Positions 49,431 through 57,456 of a DNA stretch of 64,000 nucleotides are shown here, in pieces. A program made the translations under genes and the position numbers. The stretch's first letter is position 1, and each line of letters begins with the position of its first letter. The notes under the pieces were generated by a model. The model had not been told where the DNA came from. It saw only the letters and a list, made by a program, of their open reading frames with translations, and ran no database searches. The stretch spans positions 62,001 through 126,000 of the forward strand of contig NZ_JAMTCT010000003.1 of assembly GCF_024171995.1 (NCBI RefSeq), in the 5' to 3' direction. The DNA comes from Promicromonospora umidemergens. GTDB taxonomy: Bacteria > Actinomycetota > Actinomycetes > Actinomycetales > Cellulomonadaceae.

Positions 49431-50658
49431 ACGCCGACGCGCGGGACCCGCCCGTCACGACGTCGACGGCCGGCGGAGCCTTGGGCACGCTCACTCTGCC
49501 CTCGGTGAGACCACGCCGGAGGCTGCGGAGACCGCTGCGGATCTCATCAAGGAGGACTTCGGGCTGCTCAAGGGCGGCGAAATGGCCACCCTTGCTCGCT
49601 TTTCCGTAGTGGATGAGATTGACGTAGGTGTCTTCGATCCATGTGCGCGGCATCAATGGGATGTCGCGGGGGAACACTGTCACCGCGACCGGCAGTGTCA
49701 GCTTCGGGCCGGCCATGGTGGCGGCACGGTTCTCCCAGTAGATCCGAGCGGAGGACGCGGCGGTGTTGGTGAACCAGAACAGCGAGATCGCGTCGAGGAT
49801 GTCGTTGAGATCGATCGCGTCCTCGGCGAGGCCGTGGTTGTCGGTCTTGGACTGGAACTTCTCATAGATCCACGCCGCCTGCCCTGCTGGGGAGTCAGCG
49901 AGGGCAAAGCCGGGGGTCTGTGGTTTGGTGCCCTGGAGGTGGTTGGATCCCCCGAGAGTGCCGCTGTAGAGGGCGAGACCGTCGACGGCGGACTGCTCCT
50001 CCGGCGACAACGCCTGCGGGATCGTCGCCGGGAACGCGTATGGGGTATTCAGATGGATCCCGATCAGCCCGTCCGGCTGCATGGCCCCGAGCATCGTCGT
50101 CACGACGGCGCCCCAGTCACCACCGTGCGCGGCCCACCGGGTGTAGCCGAGCCGCTGCATCAGCTCAGCCCAGGCCGCTGCGATGCGTTCGACGTTCCAC
50201 CCCGTCTCGGTCGGCTTGGCGGAAAAGCCGAACCCGGGTAGCGACGGAATGACCACGTCGAAGGAGTCCTCGATCGCCCCGCCGTGCGCTCCCGGGTCGG
50301 TGAGCGGGCCGATCAGCTTCAGGAAGTCCGCCACAGAGCTCGGCCACCCATGAGTCAGGATCAACGGCATCGCGTCCGGGTTCGGGGACTTGACGTGGAT
50401 GAAGTGAATGTCGAGTCCGTCGATCTCGGTCAGGAACTGCGGGTACCGGTTCAGGTCCGTCTCGAACCGACGCCAGTCGTAGTTGTGCCGCCAGTCCTGG
50501 ACAAGCGCCTTCGCCCTGCCCAGACGGACCCCCTGGGACCAGTCACCGACGGTCTCCGCGTCCGGCCACCGGGTTCTCGCAAGCCGCTCCCTGAGGTCCT
50601 GGATGTCCGCGTCGGGAACCGCCGCTACGAAGGGCCGGATCTGCGTCGATGTCGTCAT
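49399..50658 (-). CDS. Epoxide hydrolase with EHN domain
   Basis: A 419-residue enzyme of the microsomal-type family: N-terminal EHN lid region (RPFVAAVPDADIQDLRERLA), then an alpha/beta hydrolase fold with HGWPSSVADF, nucleophile Asp181 in AAHGGDWGAVV and His in SKGGHFAALEQPE. It opens epoxides to diols in the cytoplasm. The family normally ends soon after the last helix (VLLDEIRSGLRSL); here about 40 extra residues follow and overlap the xanthine dehydrogenase fragment by 32 bp, suggesting that the native stop was lost. It is divergent from a TetR gene, with two matching palindromes in the gap. Confidence 0.88.
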   Translation of the reverse strand: MTTSTQIRPFVAAVPDADIQDLRERLARTRWPDAETVGDWSQGVRLGRAKALVQDWRHNYDWRRFETDLNRYPQFLTEIDGLDIHFIHVKSPNPDAMPLILTHGWPSSVADFLKLIGPLTDPGAHGGAIEDSFDVVIPSLPGFGFSAKPTETGWNVERIAAAWAELMQRLGYTRWAAHGGDWGAVVTTMLGAMQPDGLIGIHLNTPYAFPATIPQALSPEEQSAVDGLALYSGTLGGSNHLQGTKPQTPGFALADSPAGQAAWIYEKFQSKTDNHGLAEDAIDLNDILDAISLFWFTNTAASSARIYWENRAATMAGPKLTLPVAVTVFPRDIPLMPRTWIEDTYVNLIHYGKASKGGHFAALEQPEVLLDEIRSGLRSLRRGLTEGRVSVPKAPPAVDVVTGGSRASASTGARSACRG

Positions 50659-50701
50659 GGAATGTGTGCTCCTCTTCGGAACTACTGGCGAAACGCCTTC
50701 G

Positions 50702-50761
50702 TTGCACACGCGTGTGCAACTTCGATGCCACCACCGTACTCCCTTGCACAGAGGTGTGCAA
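50702..50761. promoter_or_regulatory. Two 18-bp palindromic TetR operators
   Basis: TTGCACACGCGTGTGCAA (50702-50719) is a perfect palindrome, and TTGCACAGAGGTGTGCAA (50744-50761) shares both TTGCACA/TGTGCAA arms. They are 42 bp apart, four helical turns, in the gap between divergent epoxide hydrolase and TetR genes. The second lies 10 bp before the TetR start. Confidence 0.85.
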
Positions 50762-50771
50762 TCATTGAGTC

Positions 50772-51374
50772 ATGAAGCCGGAATCCGCCCGGGCGAGGGC
50801 CATGGAGAAGACACGGAACCGGATTCTCGACGTCGCCCGCGACATCCTGGGGCAGAACCCCGACGCGGGAATGGGCGACATCGCAACCGCAGCAGGCGTC
50901 GTGCGCCGGACGGTGTACGGGTACTTCCCGGCTCGTTCTGACCTGGTGCGCACTCTCGCCGAGCGGGCAGTCGAGGAGATTACCGACGTGCTGAAGGAGA
51001 TCGACGCCGATGATGCGCCCGTCGATGCGGCGTGGGCGCTGTTCGTCGCACGTCTCTGGCCGCTGGCGCACCGGTACCGGGTGCTGCTGGCGTTGCGTCG
51101 TGGCGAACAGGGCGACGAGATCCACGCCCTGCTGGGTTCGGTCGACCGAACCCTGGCCGATCTCGTGCAACGTGGCCAGGACGCAGGAACCTTCGGGCGA
51201 CACCTGCCCGCCATGGTCCTCGGACAGATCGCCTACGCAACGGTGTTCACCATCGCCGACCAACATCGGGCCGAGGGTGCGCCCGACGTCCGCGCCGCCA
51301 CGATCACCAGCCTGCTGGTCCTCGGCACCTCCGCGTCACGCGCACACGAGCTCGCCGACCAAGAGGAACGGTGA
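50772..51374 (+). CDS. TetR family regulator
   Basis: A 200-residue repressor. The helix-turn-helix is at about 17-60 (TRNRILDVARDILGQNPDAG, IATAAGVVRRTVYGYFPAR). The ligand domain (ALFVARLWPLAHRYRVLLALRRGEQGDEI) is of the common actinobacterial type. Two palindromes TTGCACA-N4-TGTGCAA lie just upstream, in the space shared with the epoxide hydrolase, so it should repress both genes until a ligand, perhaps an epoxide or its precursor, binds. The 176 bp after its stop hold no supported gene. Confidence 0.92.
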   Translation: MKPESARARAMEKTRNRILDVARDILGQNPDAGMGDIATAAGVVRRTVYGYFPARSDLVRTLAERAVEEITDVLKEIDADDAPVDAAWALFVARLWPLAHRYRVLLALRRGEQGDEIHALLGSVDRTLADLVQRGQDAGTFGRHLPAMVLGQIAYATVFTIADQHRAEGAPDVRAATITSLLVLGTSASRAHELADQEER

Positions 51375-51550
51375 GTGGGGCCTGGCGCCTGTGGTGGTGC
51401 GGCTGATCGGCGACCGGCGGCGCGGAGGACACATCGCACTCCCCCGTGGAGACGACGGTGCAGCCATGCTCCAGATCCTTCCGGGTCTTCGATGTCTCCA
51501 TCAGACCCGGGGCGAGACAGTGACTTCCGCGCCAGGATTCCCCGCGGTGC

Positions 51551-52309
51551 TCAGCGCCCCGTCAGGACGAACTTCGTGATCGCCAGGAACTCCCGCACGT
51601 AGTCGACAGGGATCCCGTACCACGGCGTGTCCGCGTGCGCGTGGGTGCTGGCGATTCCCGCTACCTCGGCGATCTCGCCTGCCCTGTACACGTGGTAGTC
51701 GTTCGTGATGAAGGCCGTCGTGCAGTCCGCGTCGAAGTGCGCGTGCAGGAGCCTCTTCGCGAAGACGAAGTTCTCGTAGGTGCTGGTCGACCGGTCCTCC
51801 CGCATGATCCGGTCCTCCGCGACTCCGCGCGAGACCAGGTACCGCTCCATCGCGAGTGCCTCGGTGATGGAATCACCGGGCCCTTGGCCTCCGGCCACAG
51901 CGATGACGGCATCCGGGTTCGCGGTGGAGTACTCGACAGCCACGTCCAGCCGAGAGCGGAGCGGCGGCGTCACCTCCTCGCCGTTCAGCGCCGTCCCGAG
52001 GACGATGACGGCATCCTCCTGGTGCGAGACGGTGTCCACCCTGCCGAGAACTGCGATGAACGCGAACAGGAGAAGCATCAGCCCGCTGCCGATCAGGATG
52101 GGGATCCTCATCCACTGGAGCAGCCCTTTTCGCCTGCTGGCCCGGACCCTGTCTCGACAGAGACCGTAGAACAGGTAGAGGACGCCGATCCCGAACGTCG
52201 CGACGACGCCCGAATTGATGCTGAACGTGATCGACACGATCAGGGCATCGAGGATCAGAACCGCTCCGAGAAGAATCCAGACGATCCTCGTGAACCTCTC
52301 CACCCGCAC
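51551..52309 (-). CDS. YdcF/SanA-family (DUF218) membrane protein
   Basis: A 252-residue protein with three N-terminal membrane helices (IVWILLGAVLILDALIVSI, VVATFGIGVLYLFYGL, IPILIGSGLMLLLFAFIAVL) followed by a DUF218 domain: DAVIVLGTALNGEEVTPPL, AVAGGQGPGDSITEALAM, EDRSTSTYENFVFAK and TNDYHVYRAGEIA. Proteins of this type act at the envelope and are linked to wall or lipid-carrier metabolism; the reaction is not settled. The GTG at 52309 overlaps the upstream stop by one base, so it is coupled to the kinase-fold gene. Confidence 0.88.
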   Translation of the reverse strand: MRVERFTRIVWILLGAVLILDALIVSITFSINSGVVATFGIGVLYLFYGLCRDRVRASRRKGLLQWMRIPILIGSGLMLLLFAFIAVLGRVDTVSHQEDAVIVLGTALNGEEVTPPLRSRLDVAVEYSTANPDAVIAVAGGQGPGDSITEALAMERYLVSRGVAEDRIMREDRSTSTYENFVFAKRLLHAHFDADCTTAFITNDYHVYRAGEIAEVAGIASTHAHADTPWYGIPVDYVREFLAITKFVLTGR

Positions 52310-53175
52310 TACAGACCGTCTACCCGACTGACCACCGTGTCGAGCGTCGGCCACGGAGATCCTGCGCGCAGTACGCGCAAGAGCTCCTCACCGAACAGTC
52401 TCCCCCGCGGGAACTGGTCGTCGACGTCCCAACGCCAGGCGGCGACCATCGCGAGGACGAGGTGCCGGCACTCGTCCAGCAGCTCGTGGTGAACGCCCGG
52501 GTAGTGCTCGCTGACCGCCTCCGGAACATGGGCGAGATCGAACTCGACGGGTCCCCGGCAACAGGTCTCGAGGTCGATGAACAACGGGCCGTACTCCGTG
52601 CTGAGCACGTTGCCCGGATGCGGCTCGCCATGGAGCAGCTGCTCCGCGGCGCCGCGATCGTCGATCGCTCGTCGCAGGCCGGCCAGCTCGCCGACGAGAA
52701 GCGCGCGGTCGGCGTCGGCGAGCTCCGGCGAGCGGCCCACGTCGATGACGATCTTCTCCGCCTCCGTGATCCGGTCCGTGAACCGCGGGCTCGGCAGGTC
52801 GACCGTGCGCATGCCGTCGTGCAGCCGCTTCAGGGCCTTGGCGAAGCCGACCGGCGAAGCCCCCGGCGTCACAGACTCGTAGTAGGTCCAAAGAGTCACG
52901 GCGAAGCCGTCGCGCTCGTACACCCGCGGGTCCACCCGAGGCTCCAGGTGAGCCAGTGGAGCTCCGACCTCGACGAGCCGCTGGGCGAGGTCGACCTCGA
53001 ACTGCGCGACCTCTTGCCCCACCAGGGCGACGCGGGCGAAGACGTCGCACGGCGTCAGCCGCAGGGCCAGCTTGTTCGAGTTGTGCAGCACGACGGCGGC
53101 GTCGGCGAGCAGGTCGAGCGACGCGGCGACCGAGGTCGCAGCCGTGACGGCGCGCGTGACGTCGGTCATCTCCAC
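52309..53175 (-). CDS. Aminoglycoside-phosphotransferase-like kinase
   Basis: A 288-residue protein of the APH/choline kinase fold. The catalytic loop is LLHGEPHPGNVL and the metal-binding Asp is in PLFIDLETCCRGP. The Brenner Asp of HGDxHxxN is replaced by Glu (HGE), an uncommon change. The N-lobe includes LALRLTPCDVFARVALVG. Substrate unknown; many such genes are silent resistance-like or housekeeping small-molecule kinases. Start is GTG 53175 (AGGA at seven bases) or ATG 53169. The downstream YdcF gene overlaps its stop. Confidence 0.85.
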   Translation of the reverse strand: MEMTDVTRAVTAATSVAASLDLLADAAVVLHNSNKLALRLTPCDVFARVALVGQEVAQFEVDLAQRLVEVGAPLAHLEPRVDPRVYERDGFAVTLWTYYESVTPGASPVGFAKALKRLHDGMRTVDLPSPRFTDRITEAEKIVIDVGRSPELADADRALLVGELAGLRRAIDDRGAAEQLLHGEPHPGNVLSTEYGPLFIDLETCCRGPVEFDLAHVPEAVSEHYPGVHHELLDECRHLVLAMVAAWRWDVDDQFPRGRLFGEELLRVLRAGSPWPTLDTVVSRVDGL

Positions 53176-53310
53176 GGTCGCATCCTGGCACGGGCAAGCA
53201 AGACGATTTCGGCGACTCCACCTGGTTCACCCGCCAGCCACCCGGCACGGCACCAGGTCGGCTGCCACGATCGGCCGGTTCTGCACGCGCCGCTGCGAAC
53301 GGAGACGCAC

Positions 53311-53505
53311 GTGACCGGCTACGTCGTCGTGGACGTAGAGACCACCGGGTTGTTCCCCGGCGGACAGGACCGGATCGCGGGCCTGGTGGCCGAGCTACTG
53401 CGGGGACGCACGTTCGTGGCGCACAACGCTCAGTTCGACCGTCGGTTCGTGTGGCATACGTTCGCCGCGACCGGGTACGACGTCCCGCTGATCGCTCAGC
53501 CCGGC
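53311..53505 (+). pseudogene. Remnant of a DnaQ-type 3'-5' exonuclease
   Basis: GTG at 53311, with GGAG upstream, opens a frame reading GYVVVDVETTGLFPGG and then LVAELLRGRTFVAHNAQFDRRFV. These are ExoI and ExoII-type blocks of DnaQ/RNase T exonucleases, but the ~50 residues that should separate them are missing, and homology ends after about 65 residues, where the antisense strand becomes the LysR gene end. The result lacks the third motif and should be inactive. Confidence 0.65.
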
Positions 53506-53582
53506 AGAAGTAGCCGATCTCCAGGCCGTGGCCTCTTGGAGGCCCGGCCCTCGGGTCGTGACGGGCGTCGCAGATACCCTGC

Positions 53583-54491
53583 CTACCGGGCCGACGACGG
53601 CTCCGGCGCGACCGCCCGCGGAACCGGCACGCCGCGCTGGGCGAGGTCGGCGATGAACCGCGCGGCCAGCACATCGGGTGCGGCCGACGTCAGCGCGACG
53701 AGTTCCCGCGTCCACCTCGGCGTGAAGGACCGGACCGCCGCAGGCAGACCCGGGCCGACGGCGCTGGCCGGGCAGACCGCGATGCCGAGGCCCGCTGCGG
53801 CGAGCTGAGGTGCGGCCGTCGTGACCGAGGTGCGCATGACGGGGTCGACCCGCACCCCGGCGTCGGCCAGGTGCCGGTCGAGCCAGACGCTGAGTCCGTT
53901 GTCCGGGGCGAAGTGGACCAGGCACACGCCGTCCAGGTCCTGCAGGCTTACCGAGGGACGTGTCGCCAGGGGATGATCGGTCGGCGCCACGAGCACGATC
54001 TCCTCCTCTGCAACCACCGTCGCCGTGAATCGGTCCGGGACGGCGCCGGGCATCAGTACGAGATCAGCCTCGTCTCCGTCGACCAGGCCGTGCAGCTCGT
54101 CCGGCGACGTGGATTCGCGCACCGAGATCGCGACGTCCGGATGGTCGCGGTGCCAGTCGCCGAGCACGGGCGCCACCACGGAGACGAGGCTCTGCGCGCA
54201 GGCCAGCCGGAGCGCCCCGCCGCGGCCCTCACCCGTAGCACGTGCCGTACGGATCGCGGAGGCGGCCGCCTCCACAGCCCTCCTGGCCTCGACGACGGCG
54301 GCGCGCCCCGCCGGAGTGAGCCGGACGCCGCGCGCCTCGCGGCGGATCAGCGCCGTCCCCACCTCCCGCTCGAGCGCAGAGAGCTGGTGCGAGACGGCGG
54401 GCTGCGACGAGTAGAGCAAGCGCGCGGCCTGGGTGATCGACCCGGCGTCCGCCACCGCGACGAGGCACTCCAGCGCTCGGAGAGATGTCAT
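53583..54491 (-). CDS. LysR family transcriptional regulator
   Basis: A 302-residue regulator: N-terminal helix-turn-helix (LECLVAVADAGSITQAARLL, SSQPAVSHQLSALEREVG) and a periplasmic-binding-like effector domain (LRLACAQSLVSVVAPVLG, EEEIVLVAPTDHPLA, GLGIAVCPASAVGPGLP). It is divergent from the NAD-dependent epimerase gene, and the palindrome CCATAAACCTTATGG abuts its start codon, suggesting autoregulation and control of that gene. Effector unknown. Confidence 0.93.
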   Translation of the reverse strand: MTSLRALECLVAVADAGSITQAARLLYSSQPAVSHQLSALEREVGTALIRREARGVRLTPAGRAAVVEARRAVEAAASAIRTARATGEGRGGALRLACAQSLVSVVAPVLGDWHRDHPDVAISVRESTSPDELHGLVDGDEADLVLMPGAVPDRFTATVVAEEEIVLVAPTDHPLATRPSVSLQDLDGVCLVHFAPDNGLSVWLDRHLADAGVRVDPVMRTSVTTAAPQLAAAGLGIAVCPASAVGPGLPAAVRSFTPRWTRELVALTSAAPDVLAARFIADLAQRGVPVPRAVAPEPSSAR

Positions 54492-54506
54492 CCATAAACC
54501 TTATGG
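54492..54506. promoter_or_regulatory. Palindrome next to the LysR start
   Basis: CCATAAACCTTATGG has perfect 6-bp arms around a 3-bp centre and contains the T-N11-A spacing often seen in LysR boxes. It lies directly before the LysR start codon and 118 bp before the divergent epimerase start. Confidence 0.5.
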
Positions 54507-54624
54507 GAGCCGTCCAAACTATGAGAAGCCTGGAGGGAATCGCTCGGCCCTGCCGCGTGCTGAGACGTACGGAGTCCCGTGCCCGAGCCGAGGGAACGAA
54601 GGCCCGCGAACCAAGGAGAATCAG

Positions 54625-55524
54625 ATGGCACAGGTATTCGTCACCGGCGGTTCAGGCTTCATCGGACGGGTGCTCGTACGGCGCCTGCTCGACGAGGGGC
54701 ATTCGGTCCGTGCCCTGGTCCGCAGCGCCGCCTCGGCCCAGGTCGTCACCGCGTTCGGCGCGCGAGCGGTGACCGGTGAGCTGACCGACCCGGCGACCTG
54801 GCAGGACGCGGTCACCGGAAGCGACGTGGTGTTCCACCTGGCCGCGGAGACCGATATCACCGCGGACCGGGCGCGCCACGAGCTGGTCACCGTGGAGGGC
54901 ACGCGCGCCGTGGTCGCGGTGGCCCGCTTCGCGCAGGCGCCCCGCCTCGTGTACTGCGGGAGCGAGGCGGCTCTGCTCGCCGGCGAACCGCTCCTCGAGG
55001 TCGACGAGACGGCCCCGCTGCGGCCGGACTCGGAGGCCGCCTACAGCGCCACCAAGGCTGACGCCGAGCAGATCGTCCTGGACGCGAACGGCCCCGGCCT
55101 GGCCACCGTGTCGATCCGCCCCCGGTTCGTCTGGGGTCCTGAAAGCATCCTCATCGAGGGTCTCGTCGCCGGCGCCCGAGCGGGCCAGTTCGCCTGGATC
55201 GAAGGTGGCCGCCACCTCACCGACGTCACCCACGTCGCCAACGCCGTCGAGGGCCTGATGCTCGGCTGGACGAAGGGTCGCCCCGGCCAGGCGTACTTCG
55301 TCACCGACCAGCACCGTGTCGTCCTGCGCGAGTTCCTGGAGGAGCAGTTCGCGAGCTACGGCCTGGACACGCCGATCCCCGACATGGACGCCGAGACCGC
55401 CGCCGAGCAGGTCCCGGTCCCCGCCCGCTGGTTCCTCGGCCAGCCGTGCCTCCTGCGCACCGACAAAGCCACCACCGAGCTCGGGTACGCACCCGTCATC
55501 ACCCACGAGAGAAGCCACTCATGA
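54625..55524 (+). CDS. NAD(P)-dependent epimerase/dehydratase-family oxidoreductase
   Basis: A 299-residue extended SDR. The cofactor motif VTGGSGFIGRVLVRRL is at the N-terminus with ALVRS after the second strand, VVFHLAAETDI contacts the ribose, and the active-site Tyr/Lys lie in AYSATKADAEQ. FVWGPESILIEGLVAGARAG and DVTHVANAVEGL are typical of 3-beta-HSD-like or dihydroflavonol-reductase-like proteins. AAGGAG precedes the ATG. Its stop overlaps the start of a short Rossmann remnant (ATGA), showing that a second coupled oxidoreductase gene once followed. Confidence 0.9.
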   Translation: MAQVFVTGGSGFIGRVLVRRLLDEGHSVRALVRSAASAQVVTAFGARAVTGELTDPATWQDAVTGSDVVFHLAAETDITADRARHELVTVEGTRAVVAVARFAQAPRLVYCGSEAALLAGEPLLEVDETAPLRPDSEAAYSATKADAEQIVLDANGPGLATVSIRPRFVWGPESILIEGLVAGARAGQFAWIEGGRHLTDVTHVANAVEGLMLGWTKGRPGQAYFVTDQHRVVLREFLEEQFASYGLDTPIPDMDAETAAEQVPVPARWFLGQPCLLRTDKATTELGYAPVITHERSHS

Positions 55525-55679
55525 AGTTCGTCAGCATCGGACGCGGGACCATCGGCGGGCTCGCCTCGTTCTGGCGCGAGGCCACGGACTTCTTGTCCCA
55601 CACAAGCACCGAAGCATCCCGGCGGTGGCCCCCACGTCCCGGCGTCATCCCAGGTCAGCGACCCGATCTACGGCTGTAG
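55521..55679 (+). pseudogene. 5' remnant of a Rossmann-fold NADPH oxidoreductase
   Basis: A 52-codon frame beginning MKFVSIGRGTIGGLASFWREA, a typical start of F420-/NADPH-dependent reductase-like proteins (compare the gene at the right edge of the window). Homology stops after about 25 residues and the rest (SRRWPPRPGVIPGQRPDLRL) looks random, ending in a stop. It overlaps the epimerase stop by four bases, so the start context is native and the 3' part has been deleted. Confidence 0.6.
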
Positions 55680-55881
55680 TGCTTGGGACCAGCCGGACTA
55701 CGGGAGTCCGCCTATCGTGGCTCCCTCTGGCTCACCGCGCTCCGGATGACTGTTGCGCGTGTGGGTTGCGAGCCAGGGCGAGCCTGCGATGGTGGGAACT
55801 GGCCCAGAGACGGGGCCACCCAGACCTGTCGGACAGTTGCCTGACGGCCGAGCTGGCGGGCCAACACCTGGAGGATGGATC

Positions 55882-56139
55882 ATGGCAACGGGAGAAACCG
55901 GATTCGATGACGTCACGTTCGACCTCATCTCTGTGCAGTACCACTCGCTCAAGGCGGGCCACGACTACGGGCAGTACGTACGCGATGCTCGCAACGCTGG
56001 CGTTGAGGAGATCGCGCGGTTCTTCGAGCAGGTGATGGCAGAAGACTCGGAACGTGCCCAACAGTGCCATCGCTTTCTTGCTGAACTCACGGCACGTGGG
56101 ACTTCCGCGACGTCGCCGCAGGGCACGAGCGACCGGTAG
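55882..56139 (+). CDS. Small helical protein, possibly ferritin-like
   Basis: An 85-residue soluble protein; GGAGG lies eight bases before the ATG. It is one or two amphipathic helices (DVTFDLISVQYHSLKAGHDYG, read in two parts, and EEIARFFEQVMAEDSERAQQC) with His and Glu at spacings that recall short rubrerythrin/ferritin-like proteins. Function unknown to me. It lies alone between remnants; the 200 bp before it show no gene. Confidence 0.65.
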   Translation: MATGETGFDDVTFDLISVQYHSLKAGHDYGQYVRDARNAGVEEIARFFEQVMAEDSERAQQCHRFLAELTARGTSATSPQGTSDR

Positions 56140-56288
56140 CCGCAACTGGCCGCCTGCCAAGCGAGGGGGAGTCCCACGATCCGGGGCTCCGCCCCTCATC
56201 ACGATTGCCTCGATGCCCGCCGCCGAGGATGTCTTGAACCACCTCGGGAGTAGCGGCGCCGCGATCATGGCAACCCGCGCCAGAGTCT

Positions 56289-56846
56289 TCAGTCGCGCAG
56301 TAATGACAGTCGGTCGATGACGGAGGACTGCAGGTGCGGCGGCCACGGGAACAGGGGTGCCGCGACTCGCAGCTGGGCGAGTCCGTGGAGTCCGACCCAC
56401 AGCGCCGCCGTGTCGGCATGTGGATCGGAGCTTGTTGAACGACCGGCTTCGGCGCAGTCGGCGACGGCTTGCCGCAGGATGTTGAAGGTCTCCATCCCGA
56501 GCGCGGCGAGGTCGTCGGCCAGGTCGGGGGCGTGCTTGAGGGCCTGGCTGGCGTCCCAGACAGCACCGAACAGAATTCGGTAGCGGTTGGGCCACTGCTC
56601 AGCGAACGCCAGGTAGGCCGTACAGACCGCCCGCAGGTGGTCGGCAGGGTCGGAGTGGTCCCCGACCTCGCGGAGCTCGTGGCCGAGCTCTGCGAAGACG
56701 CGTTGGGTGACCGCAAGCAGGATCCCGTCGCGGTCGGGAAAGTGCTGATAGATGGCCGGCGCCGAGATCCCGACCTCTCTGGCCACAGCGCGCAGGGTCA
56801 CGCTCTGCTCCGTACCGCTGTTGAGGAGCCTCGTGGCGCCGTCCAC
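56289..56846 (-). pseudogene. TetR family regulator, truncated at the N-terminus
   Basis: Clear TetR sequence: GATRLLNSGTEQSVTLRAVA, REVGISAPAIYQHFPDRDGI, then a TetR_C-type domain (YLAFAEQWPNRYRILFGAVWD) to the stop. The usual 15-25 residues before the first helix are missing: recognisable sequence ends at GLLRDDIVDG, and beyond about 56865 the strand belongs to a plus-strand NTF2-like gene that is itself missing its beginning. The only in-frame start inside the helix is GTG 56846, without a ribosome site. It may be inactive or may make a shortened protein. Confidence 0.65.
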
Positions 56847-56870
56847 GATGTCGTCACGCAGCAGGCCGCC

Positions 56871-57389
56871 ATGGTGGCGGTCGCAGCGATCGCCTTGGCC
56901 GCCCCCGCGAACGCCAAGGTTGCGGCCTCGGAGAGGTCGTCGTCTTCGTCGGCGGCGTCCGCCGATGGCGGCCATGGAAACCAGCACCGCACGCGTGCCA
57001 TCGTCACCAGGTGGGCATCGGCGTGGAACGGCAACCGGCCGGACGAGCTGGCCGAGCTGTTCAGCCGCGATGCCAACTACACCGACGTCGCCTTGAATGT
57101 GGCGTGGCACGGCAAGGCCGAGATCGGCCAGTGGGTGACCAATACCCACGCCGGTATCAAGGACGTCCGAGTAGAGGTCAAGTCGCATTTCCGCAGCGGT
57201 AACCAGATCGCCGTCGAGTGGACCTTCTCCGGTGTGATGCCCGGTGCGACCAAGCCGTTCGCCGTACCGGCCGTCACCATCATGAAGCTGCGAGGCGCGC
57301 GCATCCACACCAACAACGACTACTACAACCTCGCCGACGTGCTCAAGCAGTCCGGTCTCCCGGCCGAATGGTCCCCCTCGGGCAGCTGA
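56871..57389 (+). CDS. SnoaL/NTF2-like (SgcJ/EcaC-type) protein with partial signal sequence
   Basis: A 172-residue protein ending in a complete NTF2-like domain (AIVTRWASAWNGNRPDELAE, FSRDANYTDVALNVAWHGKA, VEWTFSGVMPGATKPFAV). It begins MVAVAAIALAAPANAKVAA, the hydrophobic core and cleavage site of a signal peptide, but lacks the basic n-region, and no ribosome site precedes the ATG. The 5' end abuts the truncated TetR on the other strand, so both genes appear to have lost their starts at one junction. The domain may bind a small polyketide-like ligand. Confidence 0.6.
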   Translation: MVAVAAIALAAPANAKVAASERSSSSSAASADGGHGNQHRTRAIVTRWASAWNGNRPDELAELFSRDANYTDVALNVAWHGKAEIGQWVTNTHAGIKDVRVEVKSHFRSGNQIAVEWTFSGVMPGATKPFAVPAVTIMKLRGARIHTNNDYYNLADVLKQSGLPAEWSPSGS

Positions 57390-57456
57390 CGCCCCGGAGG
57401 CGTCTTGTCATACCGGGCGCGAGCAGTGTCCGGTCATACCCGAGAACGTCCGGCCC

